Source: CAZFLD01 sp964519835 | GTDB taxonomy: Bacteria; Spirochaetota; Spirochaetia; DSM-27196; CAZFLD01 | Assembly: GCA_964519835.1 (NCBI GenBank) | Contig: CAZFLD010000107.1 | Coordinates: 1 to 11,337, forward strand | DNA length: 11,337 nt | Direction of reading: 5' to 3' | Part shown: one piece after another, positions 5,824-11,337 of the stretch | Position numbering within the stretch: the stretch's first letter is position 1 | How the letters are laid out: the number at the start of each line of letters is the position of its first letter | Notes under the pieces: model-generated | Told to the model about the DNA's origin: nothing | What the model saw: the letters and a program-made list of their open reading frames with translations, nothing else | The model's database searches: none | Made by a program: the position numbers and the translations under genes

Positions 5824-6752
5824 CCGGCGTGAGTGTGCGAGGCGAGCTCGGCATAGGTGCCGAGACCGAGGGACCGGCAGATCTCTTGCGTGGCGGTAGA
5901 TGCATTTAGGGTGTAGAGGTGGACGCCGGGGGCGTCGTGGTTTACCAGGTTCGAGACCTGCTCGGTGGCCCAGTGAACGCCCACGCGCCGCAAGGCCTCA
6001 TCCGTTCGCGCGCGAGCCACGGAACGCAGCAGCTGAGCCGGAAACCGCGCGCCGGCGGCAAGCTCGGCCATCTTCTCCATGCCCTTGCGGCTGGTAATGG
6101 GCATGATGCCCGCAACCACCGGCTTGGTGATGCCTGCAAGGCGGCACCGCTCCACAAAGTCGTAATAATCACTGTTGTCGAAAAAAAGCTGGGTTACCAG
6201 ATAGTCCGCGCCGGCAGCTACCTTGGCCCTCAGAAACTCGATCTCCTGCAAGCGGTTGGGCGTTGCCGGATGTCCCTCCACAAAGGCCGCAACACCGATG
6301 GTCATCTCCGGATAGTAAGTCTTGATGTGCTCCACCAGATCCACGGCATAGGAAAAGTAGGGCCGCACCGGCGAGGTCGCGTCGGCGGCTCTTGGCTCAT
6401 CGCCGCGGAGGGCCAGGATATTGCGGACGCCCTCGCGGCGGTAGGACAACAGTATCTCGTCTACCTCTTCCCGGGTATGACCAACGCACGTAAGATGCGC
6501 AACAACCGTTAGGCTCGTCTCCCGCTGAATGGTGGTGACAAGGCGGTGAGTGTTCTCCCGCGTGGAGCCGCCGGCACCGTAAGTGACACTCACATAGGCG
6601 GGTTTTAGGTCCGCGAGCTCACTGATGGTCTTATACAGGCGGTCCCAGGCCCCCGGCTTTTTGGGCGGAAAGAACTCAAAACTGAATTTGGTCGGCGGTG
6701 AGCTCAGGATCTCCACTACCGGCTGCCCCTTTTTTAAATGACCTCGTGTCAT
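5820..6752 (-). CDS. metF: 5,10-methylenetetrahydrofolate reductase (MetF)
   Basis: FAD enzyme that makes 5-methyltetrahydrofolate for methionine synthase, feeding the SAM cycle encoded alongside. It has 310 aa, close to the usual 290-310. The N-terminal SFEFFPPKK (24-32) contains the catalytic Glu26; SVTYGAGGSTRENT, HLTCVGHT, ILALRGDEPR, GVAAFVEGHP and DYLVTQLFFDN follow in the normal order of the TIM barrel. The ATG at 6752 overlaps the stop of the HepT-like gene (ATGA) and has GAGG just upstream; a GTG at codon 13 is the alternative. The stop overlaps the cysH GTG. The start region lies in a short tandem duplication (see the repeat at 6738-6763). Confidence 0.97.
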   Translation of the reverse strand: MTRGHLKKGQPVVEILSSPPTKFSFEFFPPKKPGAWDRLYKTISELADLKPAYVSVTYGAGGSTRENTHRLVTTIQRETSLTVVAHLTCVGHTREEVDEILLSYRREGVRNILALRGDEPRAADATSPVRPYFSYAVDLVEHIKTYYPEMTIGVAAFVEGHPATPNRLQEIEFLRAKVAAGADYLVTQLFFDNSDYYDFVERCRLAGITKPVVAGIMPITSRKGMEKMAELAAGARFPAQLLRSVARARTDEALRRVGVHWATEQVSNLVNHDAPGVHLYTLNASTATQEICRSLGLGTYAELASHTHAG

Positions 6753-6763
6753 ATGACCTCGTG
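6738..6763. repeat. 11-bp tandem repeat at the hepT-like/metF junction
   Basis: ATGACCTCGTG occurs at 6738-6748 and 6753-6763 with a 4-nt spacer, TCAT (15-bp period). It spans the end of the HepT-like gene, its stop, the metF ATG and the metF ribosome binding site. It could be a target-site duplication or a slippage product created when the two genes were joined. Confidence 0.8.
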
Positions 6764-7318
6764 AGGACCCAGCTCTGCGGAATCTTCCGGGACCGGATTA
6801 ACGGCGGAACAAAACGTACCGTGGCGTTTGCTCATCGTCGCCATAGCGGCCTCGGTAAAGGCGGTGGCGATGGCCACACGTCGAATGTCGAGGTGTCTGT
6901 CGAACACACTGCGAAACGCGCGGCGAAAGCTGCGTAGCTCGTGAAACGACTCGAGCTCTTCGGTGCAAAGAAGCGCCGGGCGGACACCCGGGATCTCCAA
7001 GGCCATACGGTCCACGAGGTCGCCGTGCCAGGCGCGATTCTGCAGGTGACCCCGCGTGAACTGGCCGATCTGCTGGAAGTAGTGCTCCACGGCGTTGTAG
7101 AAGTTGTGGATGGCGTAGGCAACGGTAACCCAGGCAACTTCGTCGTTGGCGGCGAACTCCGTCATGGCACGCGCGCGCAAGGTAGCGAAGTCGTTCCAGC
7201 GATTCTGTACGTGAGAAAAGGCCTCGGAGAGCGAGCTCGCAAGTATGGCGTACGCTCGTGGTGAGACCTGCTCCGCCTCAACAACCGCTTGGACATCCTG
7301 AATCACGGGGTCACTCAT
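6749..7318 (-). CDS. HepT-like HEPN-family protein inserted between metK and metF
   Basis: A 189-aa protein resembling the HepT-like ribonuclease toxin family: HNFYNAVEHYFQQIG (71-85), AWHGDLVDRMA (97-107), PGVRPAL followed by ELESFHELRSFRRAFRSVFD (121-140), in the order typical of that family. In many relatives the last block has an R-x4-H motif (as in RHFFRH); here it reads RRAFRS, so the aligned His seems replaced by Ser, although a shifted R-x5-H (R136/H142) exists. Activity is thus doubtful. ATG at 7318 starts 4 nt after the metK stop; the stop overlaps the metF ATG. No nucleotidyltransferase gene is adjacent; an orphan MntA-like gene lies 2 kb downstream in the same direction. The assignment rests on remembered family patterns. 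Confidence 0.65.
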   Translation of the reverse strand: MSDPVIQDVQAVVEAEQVSPRAYAILASSLSEAFSHVQNRWNDFATLRARAMTEFAANDEVAWVTVAYAIHNFYNAVEHYFQQIGQFTRGHLQNRAWHGDLVDRMALEIPGVRPALLCTEELESFHELRSFRRAFRSVFDRHLDIRRVAIATAFTEAAMATMSKRHGTFCSAVNPVPEDSAELGPHEVI

Positions 7319-7322
7319 CGTT

Positions 7323-8483
7323 CTAACACTCGCGGGCGAGCTCTTCTGCCTTGTCCGTCTTCTCCCAGCTAAAACCGTCGCGGCCGAAGTGGCCGTATGC
7401 CGCCGTTTCTTGAAACACCGGCTTTTTGAGGTCGAGGGTTCTAATAATCCCGGCCGGCGTGAGATCAAAGACCTTTTGCGCGGCTTCAGAAATCTTTTCC
7501 TCGGGCACTGTCCCGGTTCCAAAGGTGTCTACCGCCACACTTACCGGGAAGGGCACGCCGATGGCATAGGCCAGAGCCACCTCACAGCGGTCGGCAAGAT
7601 TTGCGGCAACGATGTTTTTGGCCACGTAGCGGGCCATGTACGCGGCGGACCGGTCGACCTTGCTGGGGTCCTTACCGGAGAACGCGCCGCCGCCGTGCCT
7701 GCCCATGCCGCCGTAGGTGTCCACGATGATCTTTCTGCCGGTAAGGCCGGTGTCCCCGTGGGGTCCGCCGATCACAAATCGACCTGTTGGATTGATAAAG
7801 TAGCGCGTCTTCTCATCCAAAAGGCCCGTCGGCTCCAAAACCGGATGGACAACCTTTTTGACGATGGCGTCCTTGATTTCCTCATAGCCGACTCGACCAT
7901 CGTGCTGATGCGAAACCACAACGGTGTCGATTCGCTTTGGCACAAATCCGTCGTATTCGACCGTGACCTGGCTTTTCGAGTCGGGCCTGAGCCACGTGAT
8001 CGCCCCCTCTTTGCGCAGCTTCGCGGCAAGCATCAGGATCTGATGGGCCAAGGTGATGGGTGCCGGCATAAGGTTCGGCGTCTCTCGACAGGCAAAGCCG
8101 AACATCATTCCCTGGTCGCCGGCGCCCTGCTGACCTTCAAAAAGGCCCTTGCCGTCTACGCCTTGCGCGATGTCCGGGCTCTGGCTGTGAATCGTGCTCA
8201 GCACGCTCATCGACTCGTAGTCCAGGCCGTAGGACGGATCGTCGTAGCCGATTTTTCGTGCCACGCCGCGGGCAATGTCTTGCACATCGACGTAGGCATG
8301 GGTTGTTATCTCGCCGCCAACCAAGACCATCCCGGTGGTGGTAAAGGTCTCGCAAGCGACGTGGCTCTCCGAATCAGCCTCTAAACAGGCGTCGAGCACC
8401 GCATCGGAAACTTGGTCACAGATCTTGTCGGGATGGCCTTCGCTTACCGATTCGGAAGTAAAAAGATAACGGCGGTTTTCCAT
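7323..8483 (-). CDS. metK: S-adenosylmethionine synthetase (MetK)
   Basis: Makes SAM from methionine and ATP. It has 386 aa, the normal length. Motifs: SEGHPDKICDQ (14-24, ATP binding), EGQQGAGDQGMMFG near 115-129 (family signature 1), GRFVIGGPHGDTGLTGRK and the P-loop-like GGGAFSGKDPSKVDRS near 263-279 (signature 2). ATG at 8483 is preceded by AAAGGA at a suitable distance. It lies 59 nt after the 56-aa gene and 4 nt before the HepT-like gene, within the presumed ahcY-metK-metF-cysH transcript. Nothing is missing in its active-site motifs. Confidence 0.98.
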   Translation of the reverse strand: MENRRYLFTSESVSEGHPDKICDQVSDAVLDACLEADSESHVACETFTTTGMVLVGGEITTHAYVDVQDIARGVARKIGYDDPSYGLDYESMSVLSTIHSQSPDIAQGVDGKGLFEGQQGAGDQGMMFGFACRETPNLMPAPITLAHQILMLAAKLRKEGAITWLRPDSKSQVTVEYDGFVPKRIDTVVVSHQHDGRVGYEEIKDAIVKKVVHPVLEPTGLLDEKTRYFINPTGRFVIGGPHGDTGLTGRKIIVDTYGGMGRHGGGAFSGKDPSKVDRSAAYMARYVAKNIVAANLADRCEVALAYAIGVPFPVSVAVDTFGTGTVPEEKISEAAQKVFDLTPAGIIRTLDLKKPVFQETAAYGHFGRDGFSWEKTDKAEELAREC

Positions 8484-8514
8484 GCTGCGTCCTTTGGGAA
8501 GTCGCAGGCGCCTA

Positions 8515-8532
8515 TCCGGCCATGAGGCCGGA
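8515..8532 (-). other. Perfect hairpin upstream of metK
   Basis: TCCGGCC and GGCCGGA pair perfectly (7 bp) around a 4-nt loop in the 59-nt gap between the 56-aa gene and metK, ending 31 nt before the metK ATG. No T-run follows, so it is not a classic terminator. It may protect or process the transcript or modulate metK translation; it could also be chance in GC-rich DNA. Confidence 0.35.
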
Positions 8533-8542
8533 CCGGTGACAC

Positions 8543-8713
8543 CTACGACTCCGACTGAATTAGTTTGATGATTCTCCGCGCCAGCTCGACCTGGCGCCGA
8601 CAGATCAGGCCGATGTAGACCTTGATCAGGTTGGTTCTAAAATCGTCGTCCTGGTAGTCCCGACGCTCTTCAGGCTCTTCGGGACAAGTCAAAGTTGCGC
8701 GATTTCCGGTCAT
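8543..8713 (-). CDS. Small conserved-looking protein between ahcY and metK (56 aa)
   Basis: ATG at 8713 opens a 56-codon frame ending in TAG at 8545-8543. A perfect AGGAGG (8724-8719) lies 5 nt upstream, the strongest ribosome binding site in the gap, which argues for real translation. The product starts MTGNRATLTCPEEPEERR, has an acidic run (QDDD, 21-24), and ends in an amphipathic helix rich in Leu, Ile and Arg (LIKVYIGLICRRQVELARRI, 29-48), with Cys10 and Cys38. No family recognised. The position between two SAM-cycle enzymes, in the same direction, suggests co-expression; it might bind one of them or a membrane. Too short for many gene callers. Confidence 0.7.
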   Translation of the reverse strand: MTGNRATLTCPEEPEERRDYQDDDFRTNLIKVYIGLICRRQVELARRIIKLIQSES

Positions 8714-8718
8714 CGTAC

Positions 8719-8724
8719 CCTCCT
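8719..8724 (-). promoter_or_regulatory. Ribosome binding site of the 56-aa gene
   Basis: AGGAGG on the minus strand, 5 nt before the ATG at 8713; it is the main evidence that the small frame is translated. Confidence 0.75.
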
Positions 8725-8822
8725 GGAAATTTGGGAAATTTGGTCTCCATTAGGGAACTACCGGGCCTTTTGCGTTTCTGCTTCAAATAGCGCTGAACTT
8801 CGTTTTTTTCCCGGCGCTGCGC

Positions 8823-10367
8823 CTAGTACCGGTACTCGTCGGACTTGTACGGGCCTTCCACGGGAACGTCGATGTAGTCGGCCTGCTCCGGCGTGAGCGT
8901 GGTGAGCTTGGCGCCGATTTTCTCGAGATGCAGGCGCGCCACCTCTTCATCCAGCTGCTTGGAAAGCACGTAGACCTTTTTCCCGTAGCTTTCACGGTGC
9001 TCCCAGAGATCGATCTGCGCAAGCACCTGGTTTGTAAAGCTGTTGGACATCACAAAACTGGGATGGCCGGTGGCGCACCCGAGGTTCACAAGCCGTCCCT
9101 CGGCGAGCAAAAAGATCGCGTGCCCGTCGGGAAAGGTGTACTTGTCGACCTGGGGCTTGATTGTGATCCGCTCCACTCCGGGGGCCTCGTTGAGCTTGTC
9201 GACCTGGATTTCGTTGTCGAAGTGGCCGATGTTGCAAACGATGGCCTGGTCTTTCATGGCCGCCATGTGCTCGAGAGTGATGATATCCCGGTTTCCGGTG
9301 GTGGTAACGTAGATGTCCGCCTCACCGAGGGTGTCCTCCAGCGTCCGCACCGCAAAACCCGCCATGGCAGCTTGGAGCGCGCAGATCGGGTCGATCTCGG
9401 TCACCACTATTCGCGCGCCAAGACCACGGAGGCTCTGGGCGGAGCCCTTGCCCACGTCCCCGTACCCACAGATAACGGCGATCTTGCCGGCAATCATCAC
9501 GTCGGTCGCCCGCTTGATGCCGTCTACCAAGCTTTCGCGGCAGCCGTAGAGGTTGTCGAACTTGCTCTTGGTAACCGAGTCGTTGACGTTGAGGGCCGGA
9601 ACGAGCAGCGTGCCGTCCTTCTCCATGCGCTGGAGGCGGTGAACGCCCGTTGTGGTCTCTTCGCTCACCCCATGCCACTCGGCGACAATACGATGCCAAT
9701 GCTCAGGATCGGCCTGATACACCTTCTCGAGAAGGGCCTTGATCACACCTTCCTCGTGGCTTGTGGTCTCTTCACCCACCCAGGTTGATCCGTTCTCCAG
9801 CTCGTAGCCTTTGTGGATAAGAAGCGTTGCATCACCGCCGTCGTCCACAACAAGCTGCGGGCCAAGCGTGGAGGTATCCGAGCCGCCGGCGCCCTGTTTG
9901 GTGCTCCCGTGGGCGCCGGGGAAGCTCAGGGCGCGGTACGTGCAATCCCAATACTCCTCGAGGCTCTCTCCCTTCCAGGCAAAGACCGGCACGCCACGCG
10001 GGTCCGCGGGCGTTCCACCGTTTTCGGGCCGGCCGACAACCACCGCAGCCGCGGCGTGGTCCTGCGTAGAAAAGATGTTACAGCTCGCCCAACGAACGTC
10101 GGCGCCGAGATCGACAAGCGTCTCGATCAAGACCGCCGTCTGAATGGTCATGTGCAGGCTGCCGGATATGCGAACGCCCTTGAGCGGCTTCCGGGACCCA
10201 AACTTCTCGCGTGCCGCGACCAGCCCGGGCATCTCTTTCTCGGCAATCTCGATCTCCTTGCGACCCCAGTCGGCAAGCGCGAGATCACGGACGTTGTAGT
10301 CGGTAAGCTTCTCGCCGACCGCGCGGCTAGCGGCGGTCGGACTGTCTGTTGCATGTGCTGTTGCCAT
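8823..10367 (-). CDS. ahcY: S-adenosylhomocysteine hydrolase (AhcY)
   Basis: NAD-dependent enzyme that splits S-adenosylhomocysteine to adenosine and homocysteine, relieving product inhibition of methyltransferases. It has 514 aa with the ATG at 10367. Motifs: GSLHMTIQTAVLIETL (69-84), SCNIFSTQDHAAAA (95-108), NAD-binding ICGYGDVGKGSA (299-310), NIGHFDNEIQVDKLN and the C-terminal YKSDEYRY. It contains the extra segment (about residues 150-240) seen in many proteobacterial enzymes, explaining the length. The frame is open 90 codons further upstream, but AGGAGG lies 4 nt before this ATG, and the extension would overlap the regulator gene with no family match. It lies 64 nt after the regulator and 109 nt before the 56-aa gene. 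Confidence 0.98.
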   Translation of the reverse strand: MATAHATDSPTAASRAVGEKLTDYNVRDLALADWGRKEIEIAEKEMPGLVAAREKFGSRKPLKGVRISGSLHMTIQTAVLIETLVDLGADVRWASCNIFSTQDHAAAAVVVGRPENGGTPADPRGVPVFAWKGESLEEYWDCTYRALSFPGAHGSTKQGAGGSDTSTLGPQLVVDDGGDATLLIHKGYELENGSTWVGEETTSHEEGVIKALLEKVYQADPEHWHRIVAEWHGVSEETTTGVHRLQRMEKDGTLLVPALNVNDSVTKSKFDNLYGCRESLVDGIKRATDVMIAGKIAVICGYGDVGKGSAQSLRGLGARIVVTEIDPICALQAAMAGFAVRTLEDTLGEADIYVTTTGNRDIITLEHMAAMKDQAIVCNIGHFDNEIQVDKLNEAPGVERITIKPQVDKYTFPDGHAIFLLAEGRLVNLGCATGHPSFVMSNSFTNQVLAQIDLWEHRESYGKKVYVLSKQLDEEVARLHLEKIGAKLTTLTPEQADYIDVPVEGPYKSDEYRY

Positions 10368-10431
10368 GGTTCCTCCTGAATCGGCTGTAGTGCTTAATTG
10401 ACCGCCCTCGTCCAAAAAGTGTGGCGGCGTG

Positions 10432-11040
10432 TTAGGTGGCCGCCGCCAAGACCTGCCGCAAATAGACAGAGTCGACGGCGGCTGTGCCGTGCATGTTCTC
10501 GGAATATACAAAAAACTGGGTCCGGTCGGCACCGACCGATCGCGAAGTGTTGCCACCATCGCAGTCGGCGGACTCATGTTGGGCCCGCTCGCCGGCCGAC
10601 GAGGCCGCCTTTGCAAAGCTCTCGCGCGGCAATACATCGACGGCTCTAAAATTCATGCCGCGCAAGTTGCACCAGTGCTCCACGATAAAGTCCAGGTCAC
10701 TATTTCCCACAAGAACCACCGACTCGTAGCCGTCGGCGGCGGCTTTGTCCACCACGGCGCCGATAGCGTGCTTGTAGTACACCACGTTTTTGATGGTTCG
10801 ACGGAGATAGCGGTAGCTCCGACGCGCGATCTCTTCCATGCCGGCGGCCGACACAACGTAGTGAATATTCCTGTTGTTGATCTTGCGGACGGAGATAAGA
10901 CCCTTCTGCGCCAAACGCTTGAGGATGGCGTTTGTCATACCCAGCGAGGTTCCGACTATTCGGGCAATGTCCCGCTGACGTACCTGGGAATGTTTGGAGA
11001 TGGTTTGGAGAACTTCGAGTTCTTTTTCGGGAGAGGACAC
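10432..11040 (-). CDS. Winged-helix transcriptional regulator, probable SAM-cycle/sulfur repressor
   Basis: A 202-aa protein. Residues 5-62 form a MarR-like winged helix: ELEVLQTISKHSQVRQRDIARIVG then TSLGMTNAILKRLAQKGLIS (recognition helix near 31-45) and the wing (VRKINNRNIHYVVS). Residues 70-95 look like a linker helix. The C-terminal part starts like a Rossmann-type unit (YESVVLVGNSDLDFIVEHW, 105-123) and ends FFVYSENMHG, so it may bind a small ligand; I do not recognise the domain. The start is GTG at 11040; no upstream ATG exists in frame (TGA at 11088-11086), and no clear ribosome binding site is seen. It is encoded directly before ahcY. A promoter with an overlapping palindrome lies 187 nt upstream, suggesting autoregulation. 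The ligand (SAH, SAM or a sulfur compound) is speculation from context. Confidence 0.8.
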   Translation of the reverse strand: MSSPEKELEVLQTISKHSQVRQRDIARIVGTSLGMTNAILKRLAQKGLISVRKINNRNIHYVVSAAGMEEIARRSYRYLRRTIKNVVYYKHAIGAVVDKAAADGYESVVLVGNSDLDFIVEHWCNLRGMNFRAVDVLPRESFAKAASSAGERAQHESADCDGGNTSRSVGADRTQFFVYSENMHGTAAVDSVYLRQVLAAAT

Positions 11041-11218
11041 AAGCGGCTCGGTTGTTCGGACGGCGCACCTTTCCCAACGGCATGGTCAAAGCCGTCGTCC
11101 TCCCTGCCTTTTACCGGTCCGCTTTCGATGCCGCCGAAACTGACTACCGCGCGCTGCCGGTGTATTCACCGTGACCGCGCTTATCGCCCGGGGCGACGTT
11201 GTGCGACGGACACCGAGT

Positions 11219-11235
11219 TGTTCACGGGGTGAACA
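11219..11235. promoter_or_regulatory. 7-bp palindrome, probable operator of the regulator gene
   Basis: TGTTCAC (11219-11225) and GTGAACA (11229-11235) are perfect inverted repeats around GGG. Read as TTGTTCA-N5-TGAACA it matches the core of the palindrome at 4805-4837. It touches the -10 box and would cover the transcription start, as a repressor site would. Confidence 0.65.
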
Positions 11236-11261
11236 CTATACTCCGGGCGAAAGAGGTGCAA
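11235..11261 (-). promoter_or_regulatory. Candidate promoter of regulator-ahcY transcript
   Basis: On the minus strand TATAGT (11240-11235) is a good -10 box (5 of 6), with TTGCAC (11261-11256, 4 of 6) as -35 box. The 15-nt spacing is shorter than the ideal 17. The palindrome follows immediately. Confidence 0.5.
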
Positions 11262-11301
11262 CCACCTTTCCTCGCAGAAAAAAAGGGTAATGTCACGAAC
11301 C

Positions 11302-11337
11302 ATGATGCGCGAAATCACGCAAGTGCATACTTTGGCA
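11302..11337 (+). CDS. Possible start of a rightward gene, cut by the window edge
   Basis: ATG at 11302 opens 12 codons (MMREITQVHTLA) to the edge, preceded by AAAGGG about 15 nt upstream. It would be divergent from the regulator gene. Only the open frame and its position support it. Confidence 0.2.
   Translation, partial: MMREITQVHTLA

Larger units (their letters stand above)
11041..11337. promoter_or_regulatory. Control region and long leader before the regulator gene
   Basis: This 297-nt stretch has no well-supported gene. It contains a promoter and operator (separate entries), then a leader of about 185 nt to the regulator start. In the leader, CGGTG-AATA-CACCG on the minus strand can form a small hairpin (near 11157-11170). 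I found no match to SAM, SAH, cobalamin or TPP riboswitch consensus by eye. A seven-A run at 11278-11284 and a possible rightward start codon at 11302 lie beyond the promoter. Confidence 0.5.

Noticed and set aside
5285..5905. 206-codon minus-strand frame overlapping cysH and metF
   Set aside because: Out of frame with both, low-complexity Arg/Pro/Gly sequence; a GC-rich shadow.
7389..8384. 331-codon open frame on the plus strand
   Set aside because: It is the complement of metK, whose motifs and length are certain; the plus-strand product has no recognisable domain. High GC leaves such open frames opposite real genes.
8484..8822. SAM or SAH riboswitch before metK or the 56-aa gene
   Set aside because: I looked for the conserved cores of these classes and saw none; most of the stretch is explained by the small gene.
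8928..9788. 286-codon open frame on the plus strand
   Set aside because: Lies wholly opposite ahcY and shows no protein-family features.
10368..10637. 90-codon N-terminal extension of AhcY
   Set aside because: The frame is open but overlaps the regulator gene; AGGAGG directly before the ATG at 10367 and normal family length favour the shorter form.
10700..11089. Alternative 129-codon minus-strand frame over the regulator
   Set aside because: Overlaps the winged-helix gene in another frame and has no domain features, while the chosen frame has a clear helix-turn-helix.
11181..11336. Open minus-strand frame entering from the right edge and ending in TAA at 11181
   Set aside because: It runs through the promoter and operator, and the product has no recognisable features; too little is visible to call a gene.

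Overview
The window is a bacterial chromosome segment of moderately high GC. All well-supported genes lie on the minus strand, so the text follows transcription from right to left. It encodes the S-adenosylmethionine (SAM) cycle and assimilatory sulfate reduction: a winged-helix regulator, ahcY, an unannotated 56-aa gene, metK, metF, cysH, cysD and the first part of cysN. These enzymes fit a Gram-negative bacterium (heterodimeric CysDN, AhcY with the long insertion, E. coli-type CysH). I cannot assign a lineage from sequence alone. CysH is of the PAPS type (ECGLH, no visible cluster cysteines), so an APS kinase is expected elsewhere, possibly fused to CysN beyond the left edge.

Layout, right to left. 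11041-11337: control region with a promoter and a palindromic operator, plus a possible start of a rightward gene at the edge. 10432-11040: regulator. 8823-10367: ahcY. 8543-8713: 56-aa gene with a strong ribosome binding site. 7323-8483: metK. 6749-7318: HepT-like protein. 5820-6752: metF. 4933-5823: cysH. 4635-4932: second control region with a promoter and an operator very similar to the first. 4302-4634: MntA-like nucleotidyltransferase. 3321-4238: cysD. 2207-3320: a two-gene cassette (SDH-family Clp-fold serine protease plus a 69-aa protein). 2043-2206: perfect second copy of the cysD 3' end. 1806-2036: HicB-like protein. 1516-1815: MNT nucleotidyltransferase. 1019-1519: HEPN protein with RNxxxH. 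1-1022: cysN, cut by the window edge.

The unusual point is that toxin-antitoxin-type and protease genes are threaded through nearly every junction of an essential metabolic operon, mostly by 4-10 nt stop/start overlaps. Between cysD and cysN, whose products form one enzyme, lie five foreign-looking genes. The protease cassette is bounded by 164-bp perfect direct repeats of the cysD 3' end, starting exactly at the stop codon. cysN has no ATG, GTG or TTG upstream of its P-loop and appears to start at a CTG overlapping the HEPN stop codon.

A second notable point is a shared operator, TTGTTCA-N5-TGAACA, found by eye only twice: just downstream of the -10 box before the regulator gene and at the -10 box of the promoter before mntA-cysD. 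Both centres lie 187 nt from the next start codon. This suggests that the regulator represses itself (with ahcY) and the sulfate-activation branch.
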